37,909 bases of DNA from an uncultured Marinilabiliaceae bacterium (GTDB lineage Bacteria; Bacteroidota; Bacteroidia; Bacteroidales; Marinilabiliaceae): the NCBI GenBank assembly GCA_937920475.1, contig CALEUX010000135.1:1-37909 (forward strand), read 5' to 3'. Every line of letters starts with the position of its first letter. Within the stretch, counting starts at the first letter, position 1. The notes beneath the pieces are model-generated. The model did not search any database. It saw only the letters and a program-made list of their open reading frames with translations, and was not told the DNA's origin. Shown piece by piece: positions 16,166 to 26,167 of this stretch. The translations under genes were made by a program, and so were the position numbers.

Positions 16166-18178
16166 TTATAGAGACTTACTGTAAAAACAGTACCTTCGAT
16201 ACAGCGAATGTCCTTTGAGACGTTCAAGTTCGCGTCGCATTTTATGGTTATCTTCCAATATCAGGTGACTGTCGATTTGATTAAAGCCTAACTCCTGAGC
16301 GGTTTTTATTAAAGTGGCGCCTAACACCGCATCAATTCCACGGTTACGCTCATCGAAACGGATGGCTCCTAAAAGTAAAACCAATTCCCTGGATGTTTTA
16401 TTGGCTTTTAAAAGATGATACCAGCCGAAGGGTAACAGTTTACCGCCTGATTTCTTTAATCCATCGGCCAAATTGGGCATGGCAACAATAAACGCTGCCA
16501 TCTGGTCATTTTCGTCGAAAATCATCTTTATCAAACGAGGGTTGAGTAACGGCAAAAAACGATTGGCAAACTCCTCGGCCTCTTTTTTTGTTACTTCAGA
16601 AAAACCATATATGGATGCATAGGTTTCATTTATGAGCTCAAAAACCTGTCCAACATAAGGGCGTATATCTTTTGTTTTCTCAAATTCAACCACTTTTAGC
16701 TTGCCGCTGCGAAGGGCGCGTTGTGAAAAAGGAATGAGTTGTCCTAATGTTTCATCGTTTATGGGTACTTTATACTGAACCAAACGCCTGAACTGGTCGA
16801 AGCCATAACGCTCCATCATTGGTGGTATGTAGTCAAAACTGCCATTGGTAAACATGACCGATTGTTGCTCGAATCCTTCTATAACAAAGCCCTGTGGGTC
16901 TTTATCGGAAAACCCGAAAGGGCCAATCAACCCGGTGCAGCCATTTGCTTTGGCCCATTGTTCCACCTCTTGTATTAATCGGGTAAAAACGGCATAATCG
17001 TTGGGGATTTCCATAAATGAAAAGCGGGCATTGTTCTCACCATTTCTCTTATTGTAATCGTGGTGAATAATCCCAATAACCCGGCCTATTGGTTCATCGT
17101 TTTTAAAAGCCAAAAAACGAACAGCTGTACAATGTTCAAAAGCAGCATTTTTTTTAGGGTCGAAAATGCTCCATTCATCAATATATAAAGGAGGCGTCCA
17201 GCTTTGGTGCTGACTATGCAGTTTGGCAGGAAGGTGAATAAAATCGTGCAAATCATCGCGTGTTTTTACTTCACGAATAATGATGGCAGAATCTGCTATC
17301 TCTTTCTCGTTTTCCAAACTTAACTGAAGAAATCCCCACAAGGTATCGGCTCCTTTGTAAACAACCGGCGCGGCAATAAAGGCTACCAAAACATCGACTG
17401 CGTAATGTGCTTTGATATATACTGTTGAAAACGAAAGTAAAACGGCAATTGGCAAAACCACATAAAAAACCGGCCGTGCATGCCGGTAGGCCAGCCAAAG
17501 AATAATGATTGTCATGGCCACATGACTGCTTGGGAAAGCTGCGGTAGGCCCCTCGCCCATAGCCTGAACCGAACGCACCGCCCACTGGAAAAAACCACCT
17601 TCGGGTAACGCAGTTAAATCGCCTGTAAAATAAAACTGAGGCCCTGCTGCCGGGAATACTATAAAAAACGAATAAAATAATAAAAACGAAGTAATTACAA
17701 CAAACACAAGTTTATTAAGATACCTCGATTTAACCAGAAACAAATAAAGGCAAAATCCGAAGGTTATAAAATAATACGAAAAATAAGCCATGCTCATAAT
17801 TTCAACCATCCAATATGCCGGAAAACGTTGGCTAAATGCCAAACTGGGCTGAAACCCAAAAATCCATTGTTCAATGGAAATTAAAAGCGGATCGCGATAG
17901 GTGAACAGAAACTGGTTTAAAAACTGAGTTTCGTAATAAAACGAGCCTAAAATGGCCACTGGAAATACCATATTAATAAAATCCCAGATTCGCTTAGTTA
18001 GTTTGTTGTTAAACAACGGCCACACCACCAACCAAACCGTGAGTAAAATTCGTGGCGTTATATGTATGGCAAACCAATCGTCGGCTGTAGAAAAATAGAG
18101 TGCTAAGAACCCTGTAATCAGGGCGTATCCTGCAAATATCCATTGAAGCGGCATCCACCGTGGAAAGATTTTTTCCAT
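16166..18178 (-). CDS. Fusion of PAP2/Aur1-like lipid phosphotransferase and GNAT-like acyltransferase
   Basis: This 670-residue protein has two unrelated halves. Residues 1-285 form a polytopic PAP2_3-type domain (about six membrane spans) with FPAAGP (175-180), FPSSHVA (215-221, active His219) and HYAVD (258-262, His258 and Asp262); this is the arrangement of Aur1/inositol-phosphorylceramide synthase-like enzymes and related phosphatases. Residues 300-670 form a soluble region with the pattern of the YghO-type GNAT-like family: WTPPLYIDEW, AFEHCTAVRFLAF, PIGRVIGIIHHDYNK, LIGPFGFSDKDPQG, IYGFSEVT and LLPFGWYHLL. As I recall, the bacterial ceramide synthase of Caulobacter is also GNAT-like. 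One chain could therefore carry head-group transfer and N-acylation, which fits the serine palmitoyltransferase operon 11 kb away. The substrates are inference. It appears monocistronic, followed by a hairpin terminator. Confidence 0.85.
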   Translation of the reverse strand: MEKIFPRWMPLQWIFAGYALITGFLALYFSTADDWFAIHITPRILLTVWLVVWPLFNNKLTKRIWDFINMVFPVAILGSFYYETQFLNQFLFTYRDPLLISIEQWIFGFQPSLAFSQRFPAYWMVEIMSMAYFSYYFITFGFCLYLFLVKSRYLNKLVFVVITSFLLFYSFFIVFPAAGPQFYFTGDLTALPEGGFFQWAVRSVQAMGEGPTAAFPSSHVAMTIIILWLAYRHARPVFYVVLPIAVLLSFSTVYIKAHYAVDVLVAFIAAPVVYKGADTLWGFLQLSLENEKEIADSAIIIREVKTRDDLHDFIHLPAKLHSQHQSWTPPLYIDEWSIFDPKKNAAFEHCTAVRFLAFKNDEPIGRVIGIIHHDYNKRNGENNARFSFMEIPNDYAVFTRLIQEVEQWAKANGCTGLIGPFGFSDKDPQGFVIEGFEQQSVMFTNGSFDYIPPMMERYGFDQFRRLVQYKVPINDETLGQLIPFSQRALRSGKLKVVEFEKTKDIRPYVGQVFELINETYASIYGFSEVTKKEAEEFANRFLPLLNPRLIKMIFDENDQMAAFIVAMPNLADGLKKSGGKLLPFGWYHLLKANKTSRELVLLLGAIRFDERNRGIDAVLGATLIKTAQELGFNQIDSHLILEDNHKMRRELERLKGHSLYRRYCFYSKSL

Positions 18179-18241
18179 CTTTTTTATTATTTCCTATGCG
18201 GTGCGAAAATAATTAAAATTTCGGTTGGTTATACCACTCAA

Positions 18242-18284
18242 AAAAATGACCAGTCAACCCCTAAAGAGGTGACCGGCCATTTTT
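18242..18284 (-). terminator. Terminator of the V-ATPase operon
   Basis: A 15-bp stem on the - strand (arms AAAAATGGCCGGTCA and TGACTGGTCATTTTT) is completely paired if two G-U pairs are allowed, and is followed by more Ts. The + strand version would carry two A-C mismatches, so the element is built for the - strand transcript. It lies 70 bases past the subunit K stop. Confidence 0.8.
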
Positions 18285-18353
18285 GTTATTCTATTTAATG
18301 GCACCAAGCCAAAACTTACAATGTATAAAACTAATTTAATGTATTTTAATCAC

Positions 18354-18818
<465 letters not shown>

Positions 18819-18830
18819 TTAATTTGTTTA

Positions 18831-20690
18831 TTAATTTCCTTGTTTTCTAAATGGATTATAAGGTTTACCGCCTCCTTCGAAACCGGCATTCTTATAAAAT
18901 TCTACAAATGTTAAACGAAGCGGGTGTACCATCGAACCCAACCCCGACATAAAAATATTTATAGCATGTCCGGCAACCAGAACCAGCAACATTAAAAGAA
19001 TACCAACTATCTGAATACCAAAACTGGCCTCGGGCATGATTAGTTTTAAGGCTAAATCGTTAAAAACCAAACCCAATATAGCACTTGCCAAACCAAGGGC
19101 AAACAGCCTTACATACGATAATAAGTCGCCAATACCTCCAACCAACGTGTTATAAGCATCCCACAACCCTGTGCCAAAATTCATCAGCAAACTTTTGCCG
19201 GGGCTGTTCATAAAGAATATTCCAATGGCGAATATAGCAGCAAAAACTAAGTAAACCGGATTGGCAAAAGCAATAATCCCTTTTAACGACAATAAATAAT
19301 TGATGCCTGATGCAATAATTATTAAAGCCCAACTCAGGGTGGAAATAGCATACTTAAAACCGAGTTGTCGGGTAGTTTTAACCGCCCGGAGGAACATGCC
19401 AAATAAAATTTGAATCAATCCCAATCCCAACGATGCTTTAAACATGATATCCTGTATTATTTTATCGATAGGATTTTCAACGGTACCGTATGCCTGTGCA
19501 ATGCTGCTGTAGAATGGCAGATTGGTTTTATACAATTCAATGCCGAAAAAAGTACCACCTAACAGTCCGAAGAACATAGTTGAAGCCCCAAGCAACTGAA
19601 TTAATGATAATATAGATGTTGATTTAGGTTTCTTCAACTTAAAAAAAGTGGCAACGGCAACAAACAGTAGTCCATACCCGGCATCGCTGAAACAGAAACC
19701 AAAAAACAGCAGATAAAAAGGTGCTAAGAAAGGTGTTAAATCCAACTCCCCATAGTTAGGCAATGAGTAAAGATTGCTTATCATTTCGAAGAGCTTTGTA
19801 AACCGATTGTTCTTCAGCAAAACCGGAGGATGCTCTTCGGGTTTGCTTATCGATTTCAGATACACAACGCCCATCTGCTCCATTCCTTGTTCCAAGGCTT
19901 CCGCTTTTGACTCCGGCACCCAACCTTCAACCAATCTTAAAGAACCTTCAACTTCGTGACTGGTTTGATGAATGGCATCGGCATCGGCAATTTGCGAACG
20001 CAATTTTTCGGCATATCTTTCGAGTAATGGCACACCCTTAAATGCAATAGAAGTCAACTCATTATTCAATTTAGCCACCTCGGTGCGTATGTCTGAGAGG
20101 TCGTTCTGTAAAACCGACAGTGGTTTTCCGGGAAGCTTAATTTCATCAACCCCTTCCATATCAAGAGACTGATTTACCTCATCGCCTCTTTCAATGCGCA
20201 CAAAATAACGATAACCTTCGGTATCACTAATAACTTCCAAACAATTATCCTTTTCCCAATCACTTTGAAACTTTCTTACCGGGCAAATTAAATATCTGAG
20301 ATTAACACCTTCGTCAGAAAGTCTTTGAATTAATTGGTGAGAAAACTCCCCCCAGGGAGATGCCAGTTTTTCTTCTTTTTCGAGAAGCGCCGTTTGCTGC
20401 ATTTTTTGCTCCATCCGGGCTTCGATGTCACGAATGCGCCCCAGTAACAATTCTCCATCGGTTAAATCAATATCAGAGGCCATAAAATCCTTAACATTCT
20501 GATGTGCCTGAAGCAATTTTATGGTACGCAACAGGTCAGAATGTTTACGGTAAAGGTCTTGTATTTCGGGTGTGGGCTCATGCTGCTTTTGCTGAATATG
20601 CAAAACCCCGAGATTCTTTAAATGCTCAAGAAAAGCATCGTACTCGGCATGATACACCAGAAACGAATATTTCAGCATTGGGACTATCAT
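18831..20690 (-). CDS. ntpI: V-type ATPase subunit I (a-subunit, membrane stator)
   Basis: Subunit I links the peripheral stalk to the membrane and forms the ion half-channels against the K ring. The 619-residue product has the two-part layout of the family: a cytoplasmic, partly coiled-coil N-terminal half (about 1-310, beginning MIVPMLKYSFLVYH) and a C-terminal half with about seven or eight membrane helices. LLFFGFCFSDAGYGLLF, LLGGTFFGIE, GDLLSYVRLFALGLAS and GHAINIFMSGLGSMVHPLRLTFVEFYKNAGFEGGG-type segments are family hallmarks; the arginine in SYVRLFALG is the candidate essential Arg next to the rotor glutamate. The start codon overlaps the subunit D stop by 4 bases (ATGA), which implies translational coupling. 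Confidence 0.95.
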   Translation of the reverse strand: MIVPMLKYSFLVYHAEYDAFLEHLKNLGVLHIQQKQHEPTPEIQDLYRKHSDLLRTIKLLQAHQNVKDFMASDIDLTDGELLLGRIRDIEARMEQKMQQTALLEKEEKLASPWGEFSHQLIQRLSDEGVNLRYLICPVRKFQSDWEKDNCLEVISDTEGYRYFVRIERGDEVNQSLDMEGVDEIKLPGKPLSVLQNDLSDIRTEVAKLNNELTSIAFKGVPLLERYAEKLRSQIADADAIHQTSHEVEGSLRLVEGWVPESKAEALEQGMEQMGVVYLKSISKPEEHPPVLLKNNRFTKLFEMISNLYSLPNYGELDLTPFLAPFYLLFFGFCFSDAGYGLLFVAVATFFKLKKPKSTSILSLIQLLGASTMFFGLLGGTFFGIELYKTNLPFYSSIAQAYGTVENPIDKIIQDIMFKASLGLGLIQILFGMFLRAVKTTRQLGFKYAISTLSWALIIIASGINYLLSLKGIIAFANPVYLVFAAIFAIGIFFMNSPGKSLLMNFGTGLWDAYNTLVGGIGDLLSYVRLFALGLASAILGLVFNDLALKLIMPEASFGIQIVGILLMLLVLVAGHAINIFMSGLGSMVHPLRLTFVEFYKNAGFEGGGKPYNPFRKQGN

Positions 20691-21286
20691 GATTCCACCT
20701 CCTGTTGTTGACGTGTTTTAACAATTTTCTGTGCCGATTTGGAAAGATTGTCCTCATCTTCGAGGAAACGCTTAATTTTCCGCATGGCATCTTCAAATCC
20801 CGGAATCTGAACTTTCTCGTACAGATTCACCTTTTGAGTGGTTTTTTTCCGGGCATGGTCGAGCAATTCCATTTTTCGCAAAAACACTTCCCGTTCAATT
20901 CCTAACCTCGATAGTTTTCGCAGAACAGCTATTCCATCGGCAAACCAAACCGGTTGGGTAAAAGGATTGTATGGTTCCACTTCAAACTTCACCTCTTCGA
21001 GAACAGGGGTTAATACCCCGGCTATTTTTTTTACCGATAAATCAACATCAGCAATTCGTAAAAGCGACGTATCAAATTCACCCCACAAACGCACCATCTG
21101 GTCGTAACGCTGCAATTCCTGCTCAAATTGCTTTTCCAGCGTTTGAGCATGGTCTTTGGCTCGCTTTACTTCACTCCTTAACGCCGACTCCTTGTTTTTA
21201 AGCGTTGGAAGCGCTCTTTGCCGCACTTTCAACTGCTTTTCGAGGCCTTGCAGCGAAGTTTTATTATATTGAAATTTTATCGACAT
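20687..21286 (-). CDS. ntpD: V-type ATPase subunit D (central stalk)
   Basis: Subunit D is the long coiled-coil axle that turns inside the A3B3 head. The 199-residue product opens with FQYNKTSLQGLEKQLKVR, a typical start for this family, and consists of two long helical stretches (about 10-70 and 140-195) rich in Lys, Glu and Gln around a less helical middle, as expected. It follows subunit B after a 99-base gap that contains a TAGAT-type repeat, and it overlaps subunit I by 4 bases. Length is near the usual 200-210. No separate subunit F gene, the usual partner of D, was found in the operon. Confidence 0.9.
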   Translation of the reverse strand: MSIKFQYNKTSLQGLEKQLKVRQRALPTLKNKESALRSEVKRAKDHAQTLEKQFEQELQRYDQMVRLWGEFDTSLLRIADVDLSVKKIAGVLTPVLEEVKFEVEPYNPFTQPVWFADGIAVLRKLSRLGIEREVFLRKMELLDHARKKTTQKVNLYEKVQIPGFEDAMRKIKRFLEDEDNLSKSAQKIVKTRQQQEVES

Positions 21287-21298
21287 CCAATTTTGATA

Positions 21299-21372
21299 TT
21301 TAGATATTAGATAATTAGATGAACAGAGAGACAGTTGTTATTGACTTACCACTCTGTCTTACATCTTGTTAT
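21299..21372. repeat. TAGAT-type repeat with inverted arms inside the V-ATPase operon
   Basis: The B-D gap holds TTTAGATATTAGATAATTAGATG followed downstream by the complementary kind of text; AGATG-ACAGAG on the left pairs with CTCTGT-CATCT on the right, so a hairpin of imperfect arms can form. It is in the same degenerate family as the tracts near cobT and may affect transcript stability between B and D. Confidence 0.5.
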
Positions 21373-21385
21373 CCAACAATCTGTT

Positions 21386-22705
21386 TCATCCTTTCCAATA
21401 CATATCAGTAAATTCCTGCTTCACGCCCACTTCTGCTTTTGAGAAATGCTTACCAAATAAGTCCCAGGCAATTTCCAGCATGGTTTCGGTATCCACGTTA
21501 ACATCAATGGCCAATAATTTATCAGAGTACGAACGGGCAAAATCCAGTGTACGCTCATCGTAATCAGTTAAATCGAAACCGTTTTCCAGTTTGGTTTTGG
21601 CATTGGCAGCATCGGCATACAAACGAACAGCCGCATTCATTACCTGCGGATGGTCTTTTCGGGTTTGTTTACCAATTACCAGCTGCTTTAGGCGGGACAA
21701 CGACCTGAATGGGTCAACAATAACTTTTCCAATATCTGAATCGCGGCGCAGGAACAACTGTCCCTCGGTAATATAACCGGTATTATCGGGGATAGCATGG
21801 GTAATATCGCCACCTGATAACGTTGTAACAGCGATAATGGTAATTGAGCCGCCCGATGGAAACTGAACCGCCTTCTCGTAAATTCTTGCCAAATCGGAAT
21901 AAAGCGAACCCGGCATACTGTCCTTAGAAGGAATCTGGTCCATACGGTTCGATACAATACTCAATGCATCAGCAAAAAGAGTCATATCGGTTAGCAGTAC
22001 CAGCACACTTTCGTTTTTATCAACAGCAAAATACTCAGCTGCTGTTAGGGCCATATCGGGCACCAGCAATCGCTCAACAGGTGGATTTTCGGTAGTATTA
22101 ACAAAACTAATAATACGATCAAGTGCACCTGCATTTTCAAATACTTTTTTAAAATAGAGGTAATCGTCGTTGGTTAATCCCATCCCACCCAATATAATTT
22201 TGTCGGCTTTGGCACGAAGTGCCACATTAGCCATTACCTGGTTGTAGGGTTGGTCGGGGTCGGCAAAAAACGGAATTTTCTGCCCCGACACCAAACTATT
22301 GTTCAGGTCGATACCTGCAATACCGGTTGCAATCAACTGCGATGGCTGACGACGCCGAACCGGGTTTACGGATGGACTACCAATATCACGAACCTCACCT
22401 TCAATTTCAGGGCCTCCATCAATTGGATCTCCAAACGCATTAAAGAACCGGCCGCCCAACTGGTCGCTCACTTTGAGCTGTGGTGGCCGCCCCAGAAAAG
22501 TTACTTCAGCGTTGGTAGGGATACCCTCCGTTCCTGAGAAGATCTGAAGTGTAATTTGATCGCCAATAATTTTCACCACCTGTGCTAAGCGACCATATAC
22601 TACTGCCATTTCCTCGTAGCCCACACCAGTAGCCTTAAGTGTAACAGTAGCCTTGGTTATGTTGGTTAATTTGGTATATATTTTTTGAAATGCCTGACTT
22701 TCCAT
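21386..22705 (-). CDS. ntpB: V-type ATPase subunit B (non-catalytic head subunit)
   Basis: Subunit B alternates with A in the hexameric head and contributes arginine-finger residues without catalysing hydrolysis. The 439-residue product begins with KIYTKLTNITKATVTL and shows the beta-barrel GPDGIP-like block (LQIFSGTEGIPTNAEVTFLGRP), SPSVNPVRRRQPSQLIATGI, the DPDQPYNQ stretch in place of a Walker A, LTDMTLFADALSIVSNRMDQIPSKDSMPGSLYSDLARIYE-type core text and the C-terminal helical domain. The lack of a P-loop separates it from A. It begins 25 bases after the A stop. Length is slightly under the typical 455-465. Confidence 0.95.
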   Translation of the reverse strand: MESQAFQKIYTKLTNITKATVTLKATGVGYEEMAVVYGRLAQVVKIIGDQITLQIFSGTEGIPTNAEVTFLGRPPQLKVSDQLGGRFFNAFGDPIDGGPEIEGEVRDIGSPSVNPVRRRQPSQLIATGIAGIDLNNSLVSGQKIPFFADPDQPYNQVMANVALRAKADKIILGGMGLTNDDYLYFKKVFENAGALDRIISFVNTTENPPVERLLVPDMALTAAEYFAVDKNESVLVLLTDMTLFADALSIVSNRMDQIPSKDSMPGSLYSDLARIYEKAVQFPSGGSITIIAVTTLSGGDITHAIPDNTGYITEGQLFLRRDSDIGKVIVDPFRSLSRLKQLVIGKQTRKDHPQVMNAAVRLYADAANAKTKLENGFDLTDYDERTLDFARSYSDKLLAIDVNVDTETMLEIAWDLFGKHFSKAEVGVKQEFTDMYWKG

Positions 22706-22730
22706 AATTCTCTGTTTTCCTGTTATACAA

Positions 22731-24497
22731 TTAGTTCATTCTTTCTTTCAGGAAGGCTTGCAAGGCTTTCTCGTGGGCTTTAAACTGTTCCGACTCAAAT
22801 TCAGAATAGTTCATTTGCTTAAAGTAGTTAATCACCTCTTTAAAAAACCCCGAAACCTCTTCGAATCCTTTGAATGTAAATTCCGAATCGGCAACCTTAA
22901 GCACACTTGAGAGCATATACTTCTGGCGCTTCATTGGGGTTGAACAATCAATTTTATCGAAAGCATCCTGTTGAAGAATTACAAAGTCAATCAATTCCGA
23001 TTTCCAGTAACGGTCGTGAAAAGATAAAGGCACACTATCATCGCCTAAAATATTGATTTGCTCCATGGCTTCCTTACCGCGCAGCAACACGTCTTTGGCT
23101 TTTAACACATCCCCAAGCCATTCGCTACCCACATTTTTCTCCAGGCTTTCCTGTACTTCTGGATATTCCAGATATTTTGAGTAACTATCGATGGGGTCGA
23201 TGGCCGGGTAGCGCTTGCTATCGGCACGAGCCTGCGAAAGACCGTAGAAACAGCGGGCTGCCTTACGTGTGCTCTCGGTTACCGGCTCTTTAAGGTTACC
23301 ACCTGCCGGCGATACCGTTCCGATAAAAGTAATAGAACCTGTAGAGCCATTGTTGAGATACACATAACCGGCACGCGAATAGAAGTTCGAAATAACCGCC
23401 GATAAGTCCATAGGGAAAGCATCGGGGCCGGGAAGCTCTTCCAACCGGTTCGACATTTCGCGTAGCGCCTGTGCCCATCGCGAAGTTGAATCGGCCATGA
23501 GAAGAATACGCAATCCCATGCTGCGGTAATATTCGGCCAGCGTCATGGCAGTATAAACCGATGCTTCACGCGCTGCTACCGGCATATTAGAAGTATTGGC
23601 GATGATGGTGGTACGCTCAATAAGTTTTTTGCCTGTACGCGGGTCATCGAGTTCGGGGAACTCGGTAAATATTTCAACTACCTCGTTGGCACGCTCACCA
23701 CAGGCAGCTATAATTACTATGTCGGCTTCGGCCTGTTTGGATATGGCGTGCTGGAGTACCGTTTTACCGGTTCCAAAGGGACCTGGGATAAAACCTGTTC
23801 CACCTTCGGTAATTGGGTTCAACGTATCAATACAACGAACACCGGTTTCGAGCAAACGAAATGGGCGTGGCTTGTTTTTATAGGCTCTGATGGCCATTTT
23901 TACCGGCCAACGCTGCACCATGGTAAGCGGAAACTCATTACCTTCATCGTCGGTTATTTTGGCAATAACCTCATCAACCACGTAGTTGCCGGCCTCAATC
24001 ACCCAATTAATCTCGTATCGTCCTTCCATTTTAAAAGGAACCATAATTTTATGAGGCATCCCATTTTCCGATACCTCCCCCAGCCAATCGCCAGCAGTAA
24101 CTTTATCGCCTTTTTGAGCAATAGGCTTAAAAGCCCATTTAACTTCACGGTTAAGCGGATCGGTATATTCGCCCCGGGTTAAAAATACGCCTTCCATTTT
24201 GTCCAGGTCGTTTTGCAGCCCATCATAGTTGCGCGACAAAATACCGGGGCCAAGGGTAACTTCGAGCATGTGGCCTTCAAATTCCACATGCGAACCCACT
24301 TTAAGTCCGCGTGTACTTTCAAAAACCTGCACGTAGGCATGATTCCCCACAACCTTAATAACTTCGGCCATTAACCGTTCGTGTGCCAAATGAATAAAAC
24401 AAATTTCATTTTGAGCAACCGGCCCGCTAACATCAACAATTACAAGGTTTGCCACAATACCGGCAACCTTACCGGTGGTTTTATTTTTTCTTTCCAT
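22731..24497 (-). CDS. ntpA: V-type ATPase subunit A (catalytic)
   Basis: Subunit A hydrolyses (or, in reverse, makes) ATP. The 588-residue product has the N-terminal beta-barrel (1-75), the bulge region specific to A-type subunits (about 110-195), the P-loop GPFGTGKT at 239-246 (Lys245), the ACGERANEVVE block, SNMPVAAREASVYTAMTLAEYYR-type text, LMADSTSRWAQALREMSNRLEELPG and the PAGGNLKEPVTEST region. All catalytic motifs look intact. The start codon lies inside the DUF2764 gene (17-base overlap) and the next gene, B, is 25 bases away. A cell with a V/A-type enzyme of this form may use it to pump ions or to make ATP; the sequence does not decide. Confidence 0.97.
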   Translation of the reverse strand: MERKNKTTGKVAGIVANLVIVDVSGPVAQNEICFIHLAHERLMAEVIKVVGNHAYVQVFESTRGLKVGSHVEFEGHMLEVTLGPGILSRNYDGLQNDLDKMEGVFLTRGEYTDPLNREVKWAFKPIAQKGDKVTAGDWLGEVSENGMPHKIMVPFKMEGRYEINWVIEAGNYVVDEVIAKITDDEGNEFPLTMVQRWPVKMAIRAYKNKPRPFRLLETGVRCIDTLNPITEGGTGFIPGPFGTGKTVLQHAISKQAEADIVIIAACGERANEVVEIFTEFPELDDPRTGKKLIERTTIIANTSNMPVAAREASVYTAMTLAEYYRSMGLRILLMADSTSRWAQALREMSNRLEELPGPDAFPMDLSAVISNFYSRAGYVYLNNGSTGSITFIGTVSPAGGNLKEPVTESTRKAARCFYGLSQARADSKRYPAIDPIDSYSKYLEYPEVQESLEKNVGSEWLGDVLKAKDVLLRGKEAMEQINILGDDSVPLSFHDRYWKSELIDFVILQQDAFDKIDCSTPMKRQKYMLSSVLKVADSEFTFKGFEEVSGFFKEVINYFKQMNYSEFESEQFKAHEKALQAFLKERMN

Positions 24498-25347
24498 ATG
24501 CTAATGTAAATTCATCAGGAAACTGAAAATCCGATTCAATATCTTTCAGTATCTTATTAAACATTTGTTGCCCTTTTTCTTTATCCAGTTGGAACCACCG
24601 TTCCACAATAAACAGTTTTAGCAGAAACGCCAGAACACGCTCAATGGTAAAATAGTTGAAGAACGTCATTTCATCCAATTTGTTCCACTTGAAAACATCG
24701 AGTTTGAACTCACGGTCGAGCAAATTGTCGGTTTCAAAAATCTGAATCAACGCTTCTATGTCCTCCACTTCGGTTGAAAGGCCAAAATCACGGGCACGGC
24801 TCTTAGCCAATGCAGCTGTAATACTATCCTCTCCTATCAGATTTTTCTCGAAGGCAACTTCATACTTTCGGCCGTTAAGGGCATTCATAATATTGCCTAT
24901 ATTTCGGTTGCTGGTAGCAATGTCGCGTACAAACCGGTTTTTATTTCCGGTTAAATAATTGAAATAACCCGCTGTAAGCAGCATATCTCCGGCAAAGTAA
25001 TGCTCAACACCTTCTTCACCATAATATTGATTGATAAAATCAACCATATAGGATGGAAAAGCCCACAAGTCGGCCAGTTCGAAGGATTTCCGGTCGGCCA
25101 CCTGCTCAAAATCTTCGCGGGAGAAATTTCCTCTTTCGTCCCATTCCTCATTTTTTGAGAACAGCAGATTGAGCAGATTTATGTGGTCGAATGGCAGAAA
25201 AAACAGTTTTGCCAGGGCAAAATCAGCCGGATGCAAATCCTCGCGGATCATTTCTCTGAATTGCACCGAGGTAAAAGAGAGTTTTTTCTCATCGGCAACC
25301 AAATCGGGCAAACCGGCAACCAAACAATAATAGTTTCGTTCTATCAT
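24481..25347 (-). CDS. DUF2764 family protein of the V-ATPase operon
   Basis: This 288-residue cytoplasmic, largely helical protein has no catalytic motif. The opening RNYYCLVAGLPDL is characteristic of DUF2764, a family known to me only from V-type ATPase operons of Bacteroidetes and a few other phyla. It sits between E and A, with 4- and 17-base overlaps, exactly where many A/V-ATPase operons encode subunit C. Since no C gene is present, it may be a divergent C (d-type) subunit that connects the rotor ring to the central stalk. That is inference from position, length (C is usually 330-350 residues) and helical content. The text FEKNLIGEDSITAALAKSRARDFGLS in the middle could be compared by structure with subunit C repeats. 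Confidence 0.8.
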   Translation of the reverse strand: MIERNYYCLVAGLPDLVADEKKLSFTSVQFREMIREDLHPADFALAKLFFLPFDHINLLNLLFSKNEEWDERGNFSREDFEQVADRKSFELADLWAFPSYMVDFINQYYGEEGVEHYFAGDMLLTAGYFNYLTGNKNRFVRDIATSNRNIGNIMNALNGRKYEVAFEKNLIGEDSITAALAKSRARDFGLSTEVEDIEALIQIFETDNLLDREFKLDVFKWNKLDEMTFFNYFTIERVLAFLLKLFIVERWFQLDKEKGQQMFNKILKDIESDFQFPDEFTLAYGKKK

Positions 25348-25958
25348 TTGGGTTCCTCAAAAAGAAGTTCATTGGATTTTGGTCGCAGATAAGCTTTAAA
25401 GAAATTCATAAAATCCTGATCGGTAAAGCTTATCAGATAGCTATCGTTCGATGGCCCTATTTTAAAGCCTGTTTTCAATCCATCCGAAAAGGTTAACTCA
25501 AGGCCTTTATTCATCTCGGCTGCCAACTGGTTTTTGAAAAAGCTCTCCATCTGTTTGCGATCCTTCTCGGGTAAAATAACCTGCAAATTGAAATTGCCCT
25601 TTTCGGCCCAACCCTTTACCACCATCTCTATCAGCCTTTGAACAAAATCAACATCTCCAAACGACTCCTTTACCGATGGTTGTATAGCTTTAAGGGTAAT
25701 TAATCCGGTAAGTTCCTGTTTTAAAGCCGAAACCGACTGACTAAGAGTCATTTTCAGTTCCGATTCAACGTGGCTTTTTAAGATATCTGACTTCTGACGC
25801 GCCTCATTAACAATGGCTTCGGCATTTTTCTCTGCAGCCTTTTCGATGTCGGCAGCTTTTTTACGGGCTTCTTCTAAAATGGCTTCAGCCTCTTCGCGTG
25901 CCTTTTGCACTCCCTCGTTATAAATTTTCTCAGTTAATTCCTGAAGTTTTGTTTGCAT
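25344..25958 (-). CDS. ntpE: V-type ATPase subunit E (peripheral stalk)
   Basis: Subunit E forms the peripheral stalk that holds the head still against the membrane stator. I choose the ATG at 25956-25958, giving 204 residues; an in-frame TTG seven codons earlier is less likely. The N-terminal half (to about residue 75) is an Ala/Glu/Lys-rich coiled coil (EEAEAILEEARKKAADIEKAAE), and the C-terminal half is a mixed globular domain ending near the head-binding region, as in the family. It is the first gene of the operon (E, DUF2764, A, B, D, I, K). A separate G/H stalk partner was not found in the window. About 200 bases of non-coding AT-rich sequence upstream should contain the operon promoter; I could not identify a clear TAnnTTTG element there. 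Confidence 0.88.
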   Translation of the reverse strand: MQTKLQELTEKIYNEGVQKAREEAEAILEEARKKAADIEKAAEKNAEAIVNEARQKSDILKSHVESELKMTLSQSVSALKQELTGLITLKAIQPSVKESFGDVDFVQRLIEMVVKGWAEKGNFNLQVILPEKDRKQMESFFKNQLAAEMNKGLELTFSDGLKTGFKIGPSNDSYLISFTDQDFMNFFKAYLRPKSNELLFEEPK

Positions 25959-26167
25959 AACCAGCTTATTTAGGAACAATTGCGACTAATTAAAAATCAA
26001 ATCAATCAAATATTTAGACTTTAAAAATATAGTTTTTCGACGAAATTTCAAAAAAACAGATGGTACAAATAGCCAAATGTTAAAAGAAGGATTTAAACTA
26101 TTAAAATGTCAGGTTGAAATGAAAAATAACTAATTTAGTATCTGTTTAAAATTTTTTAAGCACCAAA

